Shown piece by piece: positions 1 through 9,783 of a DNA stretch of 64,000 nt. How positions within the stretch are numbered: the stretch's first letter is position 1; each line of letters starts with the position of its first letter. The notes beneath the pieces were generated by a model, which did not search any database, was not told where the DNA came from, and saw only the letters and a list, made by a program, of their open reading frames with translations. The translations under genes were made by a program, and so were the position numbers. Source of the stretch: Siphonodentalium dalli (taxonomy: Eukaryota > Mollusca > Scaphopoda > Gadilida > Siphonodentaliidae); assembly GCA_032622095.1 (NCBI GenBank), contig CP136068.1, positions 127,291,989 through 127,355,988 of the forward strand, written 5' to 3'.

Positions 1-1228
1 ATAAGCCAACTAGTTCTTGCAAACATAGTTTAAGAATTACTATGTAGTGAAATAGTTAAGTCTCTTGCTCTGCCCTTATTTGACTTTGTGATCCCATTTT
101 CACAAATCTGATAAGGATAAAAATTAAGTTCCCCAGTTGAAGTTGGTGATATTCACCCATTGGGCACCTCATTTATGAATTTTATCTTCTGCAAATTAGG
201 GGATATAGAAACTTCCTAGAAGGGAAATTTAACTAACAACAATGTAAATTTGATACTATAGATACTTCCCAGAAGATGAGGCCTAAGCAGAATGAGGTCG
301 TCAGAGGGTGAATTTGGTGATGCTAGCCTGCTGTGCCGGATAGCATCACAAAAAGCGTGTCTGTTCCTACATTGTGTATGCCTGGCCTCAAGCAACACAA
401 TGTATTATACAACAAGCCTTGAAATAGTGTGATAGTGTGTCTGTCATTTGCAGAGTGAGGTCCCCAGAGGGTGAATTTAGTGACGCTAAATTCACCCTCT
501 GGGGACCTCATTCTGATAAAGTCCTCAACTGCTATGGAAGACCTAGAATAAAATTGAATTTCCCCAGTTGAAGTTGGTGATGGTCACCCATTGGGCCCCT
601 CAATTATGAATTTTATCTTCTGCAAATTAGGGGATATAGAAACTTCCTAGAAGGGAAATTTAACTAACAACAATGTAAATTTGATACTATAGATACTTCC
701 CAGAAGATGAGGCCTAAGCAGAATGAGGTCCCCAAATGGTGATGCTAGCCTTGAATCAAGCTTTGAAATAGTCTGTCTGTTATTTGCAGAATGAGGTACC
801 CAGAGGGTGAATTTAGTGAGGCTATCCTGCACAGCGGGCTAGTATCACTAAATTCACCCTCTGGGGACCTCATTCTGATAAGGCCCTCAACTGCTATGGA
901 AGACCTAGAATAAGATTGAAGTTCCCCAGTTGAAATTGGTGATGTTCACCCATTGGGCACCTCAATCATGAATTTTGTCTTCTGCAAATTAAGGGATACA
1001 GAAACTTCCTAGAAGGGAAATTTAACTAACAACAATGTAAATTTGATACTATAGATACTTCCCAGAAGATGAGGCCTAAGCAGAATGAGATCTTGAGACT
1101 CTAGATACTTCCCAGAAGATGAGGCCTAAGCGGAATAAGGTTCTCAGAGGGTGTATTTGGTTATGCTAGCCTGCTGTGTAGGATAGCGTAACTAAATTCA
1201 CCCTCTGGGAACCTCATTCTGGCTCTGC
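1..1228. repeat. Family A hairpin MITE cluster, three direct copies
   Basis: Three direct copies of one block (about 117-300, 547-728 and 909-1090) share the same text, from a segment beginning AAGTTCCCCAGTTGAA through to GAAGATGAGGCCTAAGCAG. Between them lie palindromes in which GAATGAGGTCCCCAGAGGG and TGAATTTAGTGATGCTA are followed by their reverse complements (around 463-516, 780-880 and 1135-1222). The same palindromes recur at eight or so other places in the window (family A). No transposase was seen, so this looks like a compound of non-autonomous inverted-repeat elements. The exact outer ends are uncertain because the left end may lie outside the window. Confidence 0.75.
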
Positions 1229-1589
1229 CAGGCACTCATTGAGAAAATGAAATTAATCTGATTTTAATGACCACTGAGTGATAATATAAACAACAAGGGT
1301 GCTTCATTGATAACACCATTAATCTCATTTAAATTATGGATGACATGAATACACTCCCTGGGGACTCTGTCTAAGGCTGCAGAATCTTTATCTCTCTATC
1401 TGCCTTGCCATGTCTATCAGTTCATAGGAGAGTTGCCTTGTAATGGGAATTTAAATAAATATACTTTATTTACCTGTGAGTTAGGATATGAGATAGGGTG
1501 GAATGCTGTTGGTTGGGGTGGGGTTCTGGGTCATGTGATATATTTTTTTTGTATGTTAAATTGATCAAGGAGTTCCTGAATTTTTTATT

Positions 1590-2430
1590 ATTTTTTGGAG
1601 AATTATGGCCCTGGCTCCACCACTATTTGACCCAGTGACCCCATTTGAACAAATCTGAACCCCAGTCATTCAATGACCCCACATACCAAATATAAACTAA
1701 ATCGGCTTAATGGTTATTGACAAGAAGTCGTTATAAGAATTACCAAGGAGGAATATAGTTATGGCCCTGGTTTCGCAACTGTTTGACACAGTGACCTCAT
1801 TTGAACAAATATTAATGACAGTCACCTAGGGAACATCCACCCCAAATATGATCAAAATGCAAAAATGTAATTTTTTGGTTTTTAGAGTTATGTCCCTGAC
1901 TCTGCCCCTAATTGACCCAGTGACCCAATTTGAACAAATCTGATTCCCAGTCAACCAAGGTCCCTCAGTACCAAATATAAGCTAATTCGGCCCAACATTT
2001 TTGTAGAAGAAGTCATTGTAAGAATTACTATGAGTTATGGCCCTGGTTTCTCAACTAATTGACCGGGTGACCTCATTTGAACAAATCTGAACACCAGTCA
2101 CCAAAGGACCCTCCATACCAAATATTAGCTAAATCGGCACAATGGTTATGGACAAGAAGTTGTTGTAAGAATTACTGTGGAGGAATAGAATTATGGCCCT
2201 GGTTTCGCAACTATTTGACCCAGTGACCTCATTTGAACAAATCTGAATGAGAGTCACCTAGGGAACATCCACACCAAATATGAACCAATTTGGTATGATG
2301 GTTTCAGAGGAGAAGATGTTTTTAAAAAAGTTGACGGACAGACGGACGGACGGACGACGGACGGACGACGGACGAGGAGTGATGACTATAGCTCCACCGG
2401 AGACTTTGTCTCAGGTGAGCTAAAAACTAC
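1590..2430. repeat. Degenerate tandem-unit element with GACGGACG tail (type R)
   Basis: About four to five diverged units of roughly 150 bp each contain TTATGGCCCTGG, then GACCCAGTGACC, TTTGAACAAATCTGA, and ACCAAATAT followed by an AAATCGG-like end. The array closes with a GACGGACG run (2334-2376) and the terminal segment TCAGGTGAGCTAAAAAC. Elements of this build are common in marine invertebrate genomes by my recollection. No open frame is maintained. Two further arrays with the same unit plan but different ends lie at 48965-50612 and 62345-62712. Confidence 0.6.
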
Positions 2431-3332
2431 GAATAATGCGATCATTCATGGAGTATGGGTGATCAAAATTAAATAATCGTAGGGGCTTGAATAAGAATCG
2501 TAGGGGGTGGATTTTTTCTCCAAAATTAACAATCGTACGGGTACGGTTATTCGGATCACTAGAGTACCTCCCACTTATGGGCACACCTCAGCCGCAGTCA
2601 TCCTGCAATCCACCATAAGGGCAAAAGAACAGAAAGACTCAAAACGAAAATTAACCGGCAACACGTCTAGTAGTAGCGGCGATCCGGGCGAGCCCCTAAA
2701 AAGAAACAGTTGTCACTAGCCACCTTTACGATGAAGAAAGAATTGGGCCCCGATGAAAAAAAAAGTATGACAGAGTACGATTTATCTCGTCATATTTTCA
2801 TGTGCCGTTCTCAACATTTTTTATTGTGACGTAGGTCCACACGGCAAGCTGCCAAACACGCACAGGTGATGGTATGGGGAGACACTCGCGCTGCAGCGGG
2901 ATCGCCGACATAAATCTAGTTCTTGTCGATTTACCACGGGGAGTAAGATTCGATTCGAGATTCGATTCGATGTGAAATCCGCGTGTCTGATTCGAATCGA
3001 GATTTGATTTGAACAAAATCGCCGATTCGTCGGACCCTACTAGTACCCTCAACAATACTTATACCCTGCACAAAGCGTATACAGAAGAAAAGCCAGCACC
3101 TTAAAGACTACGTTACGAGTCTACTACCACGACACCTCATCCGTAAAAATACAAAGTGCTATATTCCACCATCACATAACACAAACCAGTTCGCAAACTC
3201 ATTTTTTGTTCGAACCATATGTGACTGGAATCAGTTGGAGGAATCACCAATTGTTAAAACCGAGCCAATGGATTCCTTCAAGTGCGCACTGGAAATCATC
3301 TAGACCTCTCTCTCCCGCTGCATATATACACA
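2431..3332. other. Non-coding stretch with a short coding-like relic
   Basis: No gene is supported here. 2640-2830 has a lysine-rich coding look in two overlapping plus frames, one ending at 2719 and the other reading KKKQLSLATFTMKKE and then a stop. This could be a frameshifted transposase relic, but no family is recognised. 2945-3020 is rich in GATTCGA repeats. Confidence 0.3.
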
Positions 3333-3495
3333 TTATCGGTACAGTGAAGTGATATGGGCTTCAGTATCACGCCGAGTTGACGATGTCAGATCGCCGTATC
3401 AAACGAGCTGCCGCAGGCAGCGAGTTTGATGCAGCGATCTGACATCGTCAACGAGACGTTATACTGCAGCCCTTATCACTTCACTGTACCGATAA
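3333..3495. repeat. Imperfect palindrome, arms of about 75 bp
   Basis: The left arm starts TTATCGGTACAGTGAAGTGA and contains TTGACGATGTCAGATCG. The right arm contains CGATCTGACATCGTCAA and ends TCACTTCACTGTACCGATAA. The centre is near 3414. It would fold into one long hairpin, consistent with a fold-back element about 200 bp upstream of the LTR element. No target duplication was identified. Confidence 0.75.
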
Positions 3496-3696
3496 AGCGT
3501 TTATTATACGACACATTTTTGGTTCATCCCATGTCACAAAGGGCAAAACTACTTCGTTACACCATCCCATGTCATCACCCCGGCAAAAGTACTCCATTGA
3601 ACATTCCCAGTCATCACCCAAAACTCCCAATAAATAAATAGTTCCCAACTTCCGGTGACCTAATTTCACGGGATACTGATACGGAATTCAAACTTC

Positions 3697-3910
3697 TGTT
3701 GTAAAGTGGCGAATCGGGCAGGGTTAATCCCCAAGAAGGCAGCCAATGACGTCAGGACCACGTGACGGCAGAACGAAACCTTACTCCTAAATGGAACCCA
3801 GATTGATTTATATCTCTGAATAAGCTACGTTCATCTACGAGCGATATCGTGGATCGAAACTTACTGGAGGATTGATCGCCACGACACGTCAATACCAGTA
3901 AGTTTACTAT
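3697..3910 (+). repeat. 5' LTR
   Basis: Begins TGTTGTAAAGTGG and ends GTAAGTTTACTAT; the same ends occur in the 3' copy. It contains a CCAAT box, a CRE and an E-box (see separate entry) and a TTTATAT stretch near 3808 that could act as a TATA element. The 3' copy lacks two of those bases, so the promoter function of that stretch is only suggested. Confidence 0.85.
3743..3764 (+). promoter_or_regulatory. CCAAT box, CRE and E-box cluster in LTR
   Basis: CCAAT (3743-3747) overlaps a perfect palindromic CRE, TGACGTCA (3747-3754), followed by the E-box CACGTG (3759-3764). The same trio is present in the 3' LTR (11083-11104). Although other parts of the two LTRs differ, this stretch is identical. 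It fits the U3 enhancer of an LTR; binding by CREB/ATF, NF-Y or bHLH factors is inferred from the motifs only. Confidence 0.55.
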
Positions 3911-4223
3911 AATTGACGCCGTCGACAAATTCTTAAAATCGTGATTTTGAGAAGGATTCGTCGAAGGATTTCACGGACTCACAGCGAAATCTCTGTGATT
4001 CCAAATTCAAAGGATTGACTTTGGAAAAGTGAAGATTCTTCTTTATTCTTCTTGCGGAGAGGGATGACACTCTCCGATAAATGTTTGCACGCTACTACGA
4101 TTATATTGTGGTAGCTTGCGTATTGTGCTTAATTGTGAAATTAGGTTTTTGGGAAATAATTTTTCCCAAAATCCTTGTGAAAATTCGCGCAAGCTTCGCC
4201 AGGAGGAATTCTGGGAAAGGATT

Positions 4224-4407
4224 CCAAATTTGGTGAAGAAGGCGGAGCAAACACCCATATTTGGGAAAAGTGTTCAATATTTGGGAAAAGTGACGGGAAT
4301 TCAGCTCCCATATTAGGAGAAGAAGTCACGTGGTGTTCTATATTTGGAAAGCCGACCATACGGTCTGCCATATTTGGAACGACTCTTGAGTAGTGTGCCA
4401 TATTTGG
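4224..4407 (+). promoter_or_regulatory. Cluster of CArG (SRF-type) boxes in the leader
   Basis: Five exact matches to CC(A/T)6GG lie within 184 bp: CCAAATTTGG (4224), CCATATTTGG (4255, 4368, 4398) and CCATATTAGG (4308). Two near matches occur at about 4275 and 4338. CCATATTAGG is identical to the well-known c-fos serum response element core. The region is downstream of the LTR and upstream of the first long frame. Part of the similarity comes from short repeats ATATTTGGGAAAAGTG and GCCATATTTGGAA, so the cluster could also be simple sequence amplification. Confidence 0.45.
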
Positions 4408-5164
4408 AAAGCCAGAAAACTCGGAAATCAACATTCGTTAAAATTCAATAATTCTCAGAACTGATCCACCGAAATTAAGACAATTTATTACTTCTGGGCA
4501 GAAGAAACATTCGGGTTATTTCCACACACACGTGGTAGCGCATGGACTCTGTCTGGTACACGTGAGAGCAAACTAACGACGAGTCCACAAAACGGAATAT
4601 TTCTTACACCGATGAGTTCCCTCACATTCACATCGAGGGCTATAAGACTATAATTAAAAGTCACACCAGCAATACACATCAGGAAATATATATCCCACAT
4701 GTGGGCATGTATTGTGTTTCAACAATTAAAAGTTATTCTTCTCATTGGTATCTTCGGTTTGAGATATTACACGACCGCATTCTAGTTTTTCGGACATATC
4801 TTAAAGGGACAATACCAGTTTGTGAAAATTGTTTCGAAGAAATCCAATAAACAAAATCAACACAGCTTGTAACCCCTCTATCGAGGGAATATCATTCGGA
4901 CACTTCTCTTAAAGAGACATACTTGATACCAAGCACGGACTCTTCCGACTGTTATTGTTTATAGTCAGTATTCCGATTTTATCTTTTGGAGATAAATAAG
5001 GGAAGAGAGTTGGAAATAACATCTGGTCTAACATTAATGACACTTACCTTTCAGCAGAAGAGTTTTTGACAAAGGTTTGAGAAACATATCGAAAAAAAAC
5101 TGCCCCTTTCAAATTGGGGAAGATCTAACCAGTACATTGCAAAGATATTGAAAGTCTTGAAAAG

Positions 5165-8100
5165 ATGGCCTACCAGAACATTAACATGGTCCAACAACAG
5201 GAAATAGAGAATGGGGGAGCACGATCAAAACCGTATTATCCCATGCAAATAAGTACTCCATACCCCTCGCAACATAGTGAACCAGCAGCGGAAGGAATGA
5301 CACACCCCTATGGGGGAGGAAATCATTCTTATCCCAGCAGCACCGACACTCTGGGTCAATATCAGGAAAGGGGTCAAGATCATAATATTATTCCCCGATT
5401 AAGTTCTAGGGATATGTATCGAGAGGTATCATGTTTCTATGAGGATGAGTCCTCGGAATATGACAGTAATTCCTCAGACTATGACGGTATTGCCTCAGAT
5501 TTTGGTGAGGAACAGAAAGGGGGAGATGAGGTGGGAATAAAACCGAAAGATGATTATTCGGACTCGGATGAGCAACTGAAAATATCAAGGGCTTCCGTCA
5601 AAGAACACCTCAAAGATTTACTCCCCCAACCAACTATCAATGACCTCTTCAACAACAAAATACCTGGATTCGCACGTTCTAAAACAGTCATAAAACAGGA
5701 GACCATAACCCCGCAACACTATGGGGAAAATACCACCCGTCATAACACAAGACAGCCAAATAGACCCCCTGAACAAAAATATGGGGAACAGAGACCCCAT
5801 GATACAAAATATGGGGAACATAGACCCCCTGCTGCAATACCAGTCCAAAAGCAATGGAGGGATCATGTTGATTTTATTGTCGAGCCCACAGGGAATCAAC
5901 ATCGTTACCCGACAGACAGGGTACATGGATCCCAAAATGAGGCACGAGTACCGGCTAACCAACCTGATGTACTGCCACAGAGGCCAGCAATGCAAAATCA
6001 CCAACAGAGAGAGCGTGAAGATGGAGCTCGTGAAAAGGAAAATTATGAACATCGTCAAAGGAACTGTCGTTCTCGTTTCAGGGGGGAATTCATGCCTCCA
6101 AAGTTTGACGGATTGCCCAGTTCGAGTTGGCAAACATTCCGTACCAAGTTCGAGAACTATGCCGCCATGAGAGGATGGGATTATCAGCTGGTAGTGACTC
6201 CTTTGCGCTGGTGTCTGGAAGGTTTCGCTGGCGACCATTACGCTAGATTGGTACAGCAATCCCCTCATATAGAGGGACCGGAAATGTTACATCGGATGGA
6301 GGAAAGGTTCGGAACCTGTGACATCAAAATACCAAGATCTCTGAATTTTGATGGAGCACCAAAATCGAGTTGGGAAACCTTTCAAATAAAGTTTGAGATG
6401 TATGCCGCCATGAAGGAATGGGATGACCAAGAAATGGTGAATCAGTTGTGGTGGTGTTTGGAAGGTATGGCTAGCGATCATTACACCATACTAGTACAGC
6501 AATCCCCTCATATAGAGGGACCAGAAATGTTACTAAGGATGCGGATTAAGTTCGCACGTGACATCAAAATACCAAGATCTCTGAATTTTGATGGAGAACC
6601 AAAATCGAGTTGGGAAACCTTTCAAACCAAGTTTCAGATGTATGCCGCCACGAATGGATGGGATGACCAGCAAGTGGTGAATCAGTTGTGGTGGTGTTTG
6701 GAAAGTATTGCTAGCTATAGCTACACCATAATAGTACAGCAATCCCCTCATATAGAGGGACCGGAGCTGTTAAGACGGATGGAGAAAATATTCGGAATGC
6801 GCGAAATACCACAACGGTATACGACTGACTCAAGTTCAGAGATGCATGTGCGGAAATCCCCATCAAAGCCATCGCACCACATACCTGCTACCCACACTGA
6901 GATAAAATGCGTACCGGTACTGAAACAAACCGAAAATACGTATACAGTCACCTTACCACTGCCGAGCAGAGTCTCAAACCCCTGCAGGGGCGACCCAGAC
7001 CAAACGATAGAAACCGAGGTGCCTGAAATTCAAACAGTGCCTGAAATTCAAACAGGAAATCCCAATTATAAATTGGAGAAATGTATACAAGATCTAGAAG
7101 AACAACTCTCAACCTTGCGTACGGAAATAAAAAGTACCTGCATAAAAGAGCAAACATCAGAATTTCACATGAACAGAACAGTACAAGAAACAACTCAAGG
7201 TGACATAACCAATCCCCAAATGTTGGGGACATCCCCACTCACATGGGATCCTCTGGGGACATGTACGCAAATTGCGGCATCACCTGATGGAATGCCCAAG
7301 AACAGATATTACCGAGATGGGAACGCGGGGACAGGGCTACCCTCAATTGAGGGACATCCTACCACGGTGATATATTCAAATGATAAATCTGTACTAGACA
7401 TTTCAATTTCAGGAGAATGTCAGGAGGTACCCATGACTAAAAACGACTCAAATGTCAGCTTTATAGTTGGAGATAAAGGACTATCCTCCATTGAGGAACA
7501 TCCTTCAATAGTGATATGCGCACAAGAACCGACTGTTGACATGGCCCAAAATATAAACAATCCAAATAACAGTAGAGATTCAGGGCCACCCTCTATCAAG
7601 GGACATTCAGAAATAAAGACACGTGTCAAAGAACAGACTATATGTGATGTATCTCAAGAAATCGAAGAAAACATCCAACTATTAAACAACTGTATGCCCT
7701 CATCTAAGGGACATCATACCTTGACTGTATCCAAAGGTGAGCAAGGAAATGTTCATTTAATAAACAACTTCACCCCCTCATGCGAGGGAGATAACATAAT
7801 GACTGTGTCCGAAGACAAGGACCAAGAACATATTGTGCGAGAAAACTCTAAAATATACCGGTTGGCAAGAAAACAGGAAACATCTGAACCTACCTTAATT
7901 GAGGACCAGTGTTCGAGATATCGGTATAACAACACCGCTAACTCTAATCATAGTGATGCAGTCTTTACAGGTACTGGTAGCTATACTCAAACTGATGAAC
8001 CCTCTACACGGAGGGATAACCTAAATGAAGACATGGGCATGAGTGACAAAAAGAAGATTGAAACTAAATTAGAAGTTCAATATGTCATGCCAGATGAGTG

Positions 8101-9349
8101 CCAACCATGCCGACCAAGAACTACATGTATCAACATAGACCGAACACTGGACATGATGCAACAGATGACACTTTTAGGAAAACCACTAATGGCTGATGCC
8201 CATATTCACTGTATAACTGACAGAAAGGATACAACATCAATGGAAGAATTGTTACAAACCCATGACATTGAAAAAATCCAAAATAATACTCAGCTAGAAA
8301 ACATAACAAAATACCCAGAATCGTATATTTCAAAACATGCCAGTAATAGTAAGACCTTGGAATCCCTCATCATGAGGGGCGATGAATTGGGTCTTTGGAG
8401 GCCGGGAGAAGGAGATCCAAAGGATGTCATTATAAGCCTCTTAAATATGGATCCAACAACAACATCTGAACAACCAGCTGTTAAAGAGAACACCAGTGAC
8501 CTATCGCAGAAGATAGAAACGCATACTGGTACCAATAATACCAGTCGTGAATCCCTCATAGTGGGGGCCAAGCAGATAAGACTGCAAATTACTAAGGAAT
8601 GCGAACCACACGAGGCAAGAATACATATTCAAGAAAATGCCCAAATAACAACTGGCACAAATGACAGAGACTGCCATGGATACATGATGACAGCTGAAGG
8701 TATATCTGGAGAGACAGACAAAGAGAGTCAATATGAGCACCTAGCTGTTAATGATAGCACTAGTGACCTAATGCAGAATATGGATACCCATACTGGTACC
8801 GGTACCAATAATACCAGTCTGGAATCCCTCATAGTGAGGGTCAATCAGATACACGTAAGACCGCAAATGACTAAGGCATGCGAACCAAGCGAGGCAAGAC
8901 TAAATATTTATGAAACTGCCCAAAGAACTGCTTGTATAAATGATATAGACTGCCATGGAGATATTACGACAGATGATGGTATATCTGAACAGACAGACGG
9001 AGAGAGTCAATCTACTAGTAGTAGCACTGAAGGCCATACAAGTCTATTAACTTTTCCACCTAGTTACGGAAACTGGAGTGATATTGAACCTTCTGATTTG
9101 ATTAGCTGCATACCAGATACATGTGACACCCAGCCTGTTAACAAAGACTGGACGGAAACACAAATGGTCACATGCATATCAGAAACTTGGGACGACGACA
9201 GTAGAATCTATGAGCCACCACCAGTACCATTCCCATCAATGGTAACACCAGTTGTCGACGACTCACACAGTGATGATACAATGCAAGACATTGGTGAACT
9301 GCCTTGGTATCCGGGTGGACATTCTTCGTCAATGAAATCACATCTATAG
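5165..9349 (+). CDS. Gag/capsid-like protein with triplicated core module
   Basis: A 1394-aa frame starting at an ATG in good context (A at -3, G at +4). Residues 90-125 are acidic (ESSEYDSNSSDYDG); 255-305 are rich in R, Q and H. Residues about 308-545 hold three tandem copies of a module of about 80 aa with the pattern FDG..SSW.TF..KF..YAA..GWD and W(W)CLEG.A..HY..LVQQSPHIEGPE. This resembles the helical capsid core of Ty3-type retrotransposon Gag proteins (FDG, SW..F, G.A motifs). A short coiled coil follows (632-665). Residues 725-880 carry several PSIEGH-like repeats and 1105-1282 an 89-aa duplication. D1011-A-H1013-I-H1015 looks like the first metal motif of TatD nucleases. No CCHC knuckle, protease or polymerase was found. 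The predicted role is particle or RNP assembly for the element's transcript. The Gag assignment rests on motif resemblance read by eye. Confidence 0.7.
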   Translation: MAYQNINMVQQQEIENGGARSKPYYPMQISTPYPSQHSEPAAEGMTHPYGGGNHSYPSSTDTLGQYQERGQDHNIIPRLSSRDMYREVSCFYEDESSEYDSNSSDYDGIASDFGEEQKGGDEVGIKPKDDYSDSDEQLKISRASVKEHLKDLLPQPTINDLFNNKIPGFARSKTVIKQETITPQHYGENTTRHNTRQPNRPPEQKYGEQRPHDTKYGEHRPPAAIPVQKQWRDHVDFIVEPTGNQHRYPTDRVHGSQNEARVPANQPDVLPQRPAMQNHQQREREDGAREKENYEHRQRNCRSRFRGEFMPPKFDGLPSSSWQTFRTKFENYAAMRGWDYQLVVTPLRWCLEGFAGDHYARLVQQSPHIEGPEMLHRMEERFGTCDIKIPRSLNFDGAPKSSWETFQIKFEMYAAMKEWDDQEMVNQLWWCLEGMASDHYTILVQQSPHIEGPEMLLRMRIKFARDIKIPRSLNFDGEPKSSWETFQTKFQMYAATNGWDDQQVVNQLWWCLESIASYSYTIIVQQSPHIEGPELLRRMEKIFGMREIPQRYTTDSSSEMHVRKSPSKPSHHIPATHTEIKCVPVLKQTENTYTVTLPLPSRVSNPCRGDPDQTIETEVPEIQTVPEIQTGNPNYKLEKCIQDLEEQLSTLRTEIKSTCIKEQTSEFHMNRTVQETTQGDITNPQMLGTSPLTWDPLGTCTQIAASPDGMPKNRYYRDGNAGTGLPSIEGHPTTVIYSNDKSVLDISISGECQEVPMTKNDSNVSFIVGDKGLSSIEEHPSIVICAQEPTVDMAQNINNPNNSRDSGPPSIKGHSEIKTRVKEQTICDVSQEIEENIQLLNNCMPSSKGHHTLTVSKGEQGNVHLINNFTPSCEGDNIMTVSEDKDQEHIVRENSKIYRLARKQETSEPTLIEDQCSRYRYNNTANSNHSDAVFTGTGSYTQTDEPSTRRDNLNEDMGMSDKKKIETKLEVQYVMPDECQPCRPRTTCINIDRTLDMMQQMTLLGKPLMADAHIHCITDRKDTTSMEELLQTHDIEKIQNNTQLENITKYPESYISKHASNSKTLESLIMRGDELGLWRPGEGDPKDVIISLLNMDPTTTSEQPAVKENTSDLSQKIETHTGTNNTSRESLIVGAKQIRLQITKECEPHEARIHIQENAQITTGTNDRDCHGYMMTAEGISGETDKESQYEHLAVNDSTSDLMQNMDTHTGTGTNNTSLESLIVRVNQIHVRPQMTKACEPSEARLNIYETAQRTACINDIDCHGDITTDDGISEQTDGESQSTSSSTEGHTSLLTFPPSYGNWSDIEPSDLISCIPDTCDTQPVNKDWTETQMVTCISETWDDDSRIYEPPPVPFPSMVTPVVDDSHSDDTMQDIGELPWYPGGHSSSMKSHL
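6079..6798 (+). repeat. Triplicated 240-bp capsid-like coding module
   Basis: Copies start at about 6079, 6319 and 6559 with a period of exactly 240 bp between copies 2 and 3. Copies 2 and 3 share long identical stretches (for example GACATCAAAATACCAAGATC at 6320 and 6560), so their duplication is recent; copy 1 is more diverged. All three keep TGGTGT/CTGGAAG and the CCCCTCATATAGAGGGACC stem-loop near the end of the unit. Confidence 0.85.
8477..9010 (+). repeat. 89-aa tandem duplication near the C-terminus of the Gag-like frame
   Basis: Two in-frame units of 267 bp (8477-8743 and 8744-9010) share the pattern AV..STSDL.Q...THTGT, NNTS.ESLIV, TK.CEP.EAR, AQ.T, D.DCHG, GIS..TD.ESQ. No known domain was recognised. 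Confidence 0.8.
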
Positions 9350-9783
9350 AATCGGAAGAGCAGCATTCTATAGAATGGGTTGATCAGCATTGGGACCCAG
9401 AGTCAGTGACAAGATTTGAACAATGAACAGATTTGAACCCTCAGGGGTATATTGAAGATCAATTAATTCCCTCTACGAGGGAGCTATAACTCAACACATC
9501 AAACTTATTATTGGCCACAAAGAATTTAAGACAGTAACTGATAATTCCCACATAGCCTATAGATAGTGGGTGAGAAATCTGCTATAAGAAATGAGAATTC
9601 CACGAGCCCTTGGGTGATGCAAATATCCAGACTACCCCATTAAGGGGTCGAAGTAAAGAAAGACTAAGAAAGAAGAATATAGTGGGAGCTTGGAAGATGA
9701 ACACATACAATTAGCTGTATAGACTATAATAACTGGAAGTGACGTACGATTGATCTCCAAATGCGAATGATCAGCGACATACC

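Noticed and set aside
3911-3930. tRNA primer binding site next to the 5' LTR
   Set aside because: No stretch resembling the 3' end of a familiar tRNA (normally starting TGG) is visible.
4141-4434. 97-codon minus frame with repeated FPNIEH/PNMA words
   Set aside because: Repeats are the complement of the CArG-type DNA words; no other protein support.
5721-6170. 149-codon plus frame overlapping the Gag-like protein
   Set aside because: Alternate-frame shadow without recognisable features.
5618-6268. 216-codon minus frame opposite the Gag-like protein
   Set aside because: Antisense shadow of the real frame; hydrophobic composition comes from the complement of polar codons.
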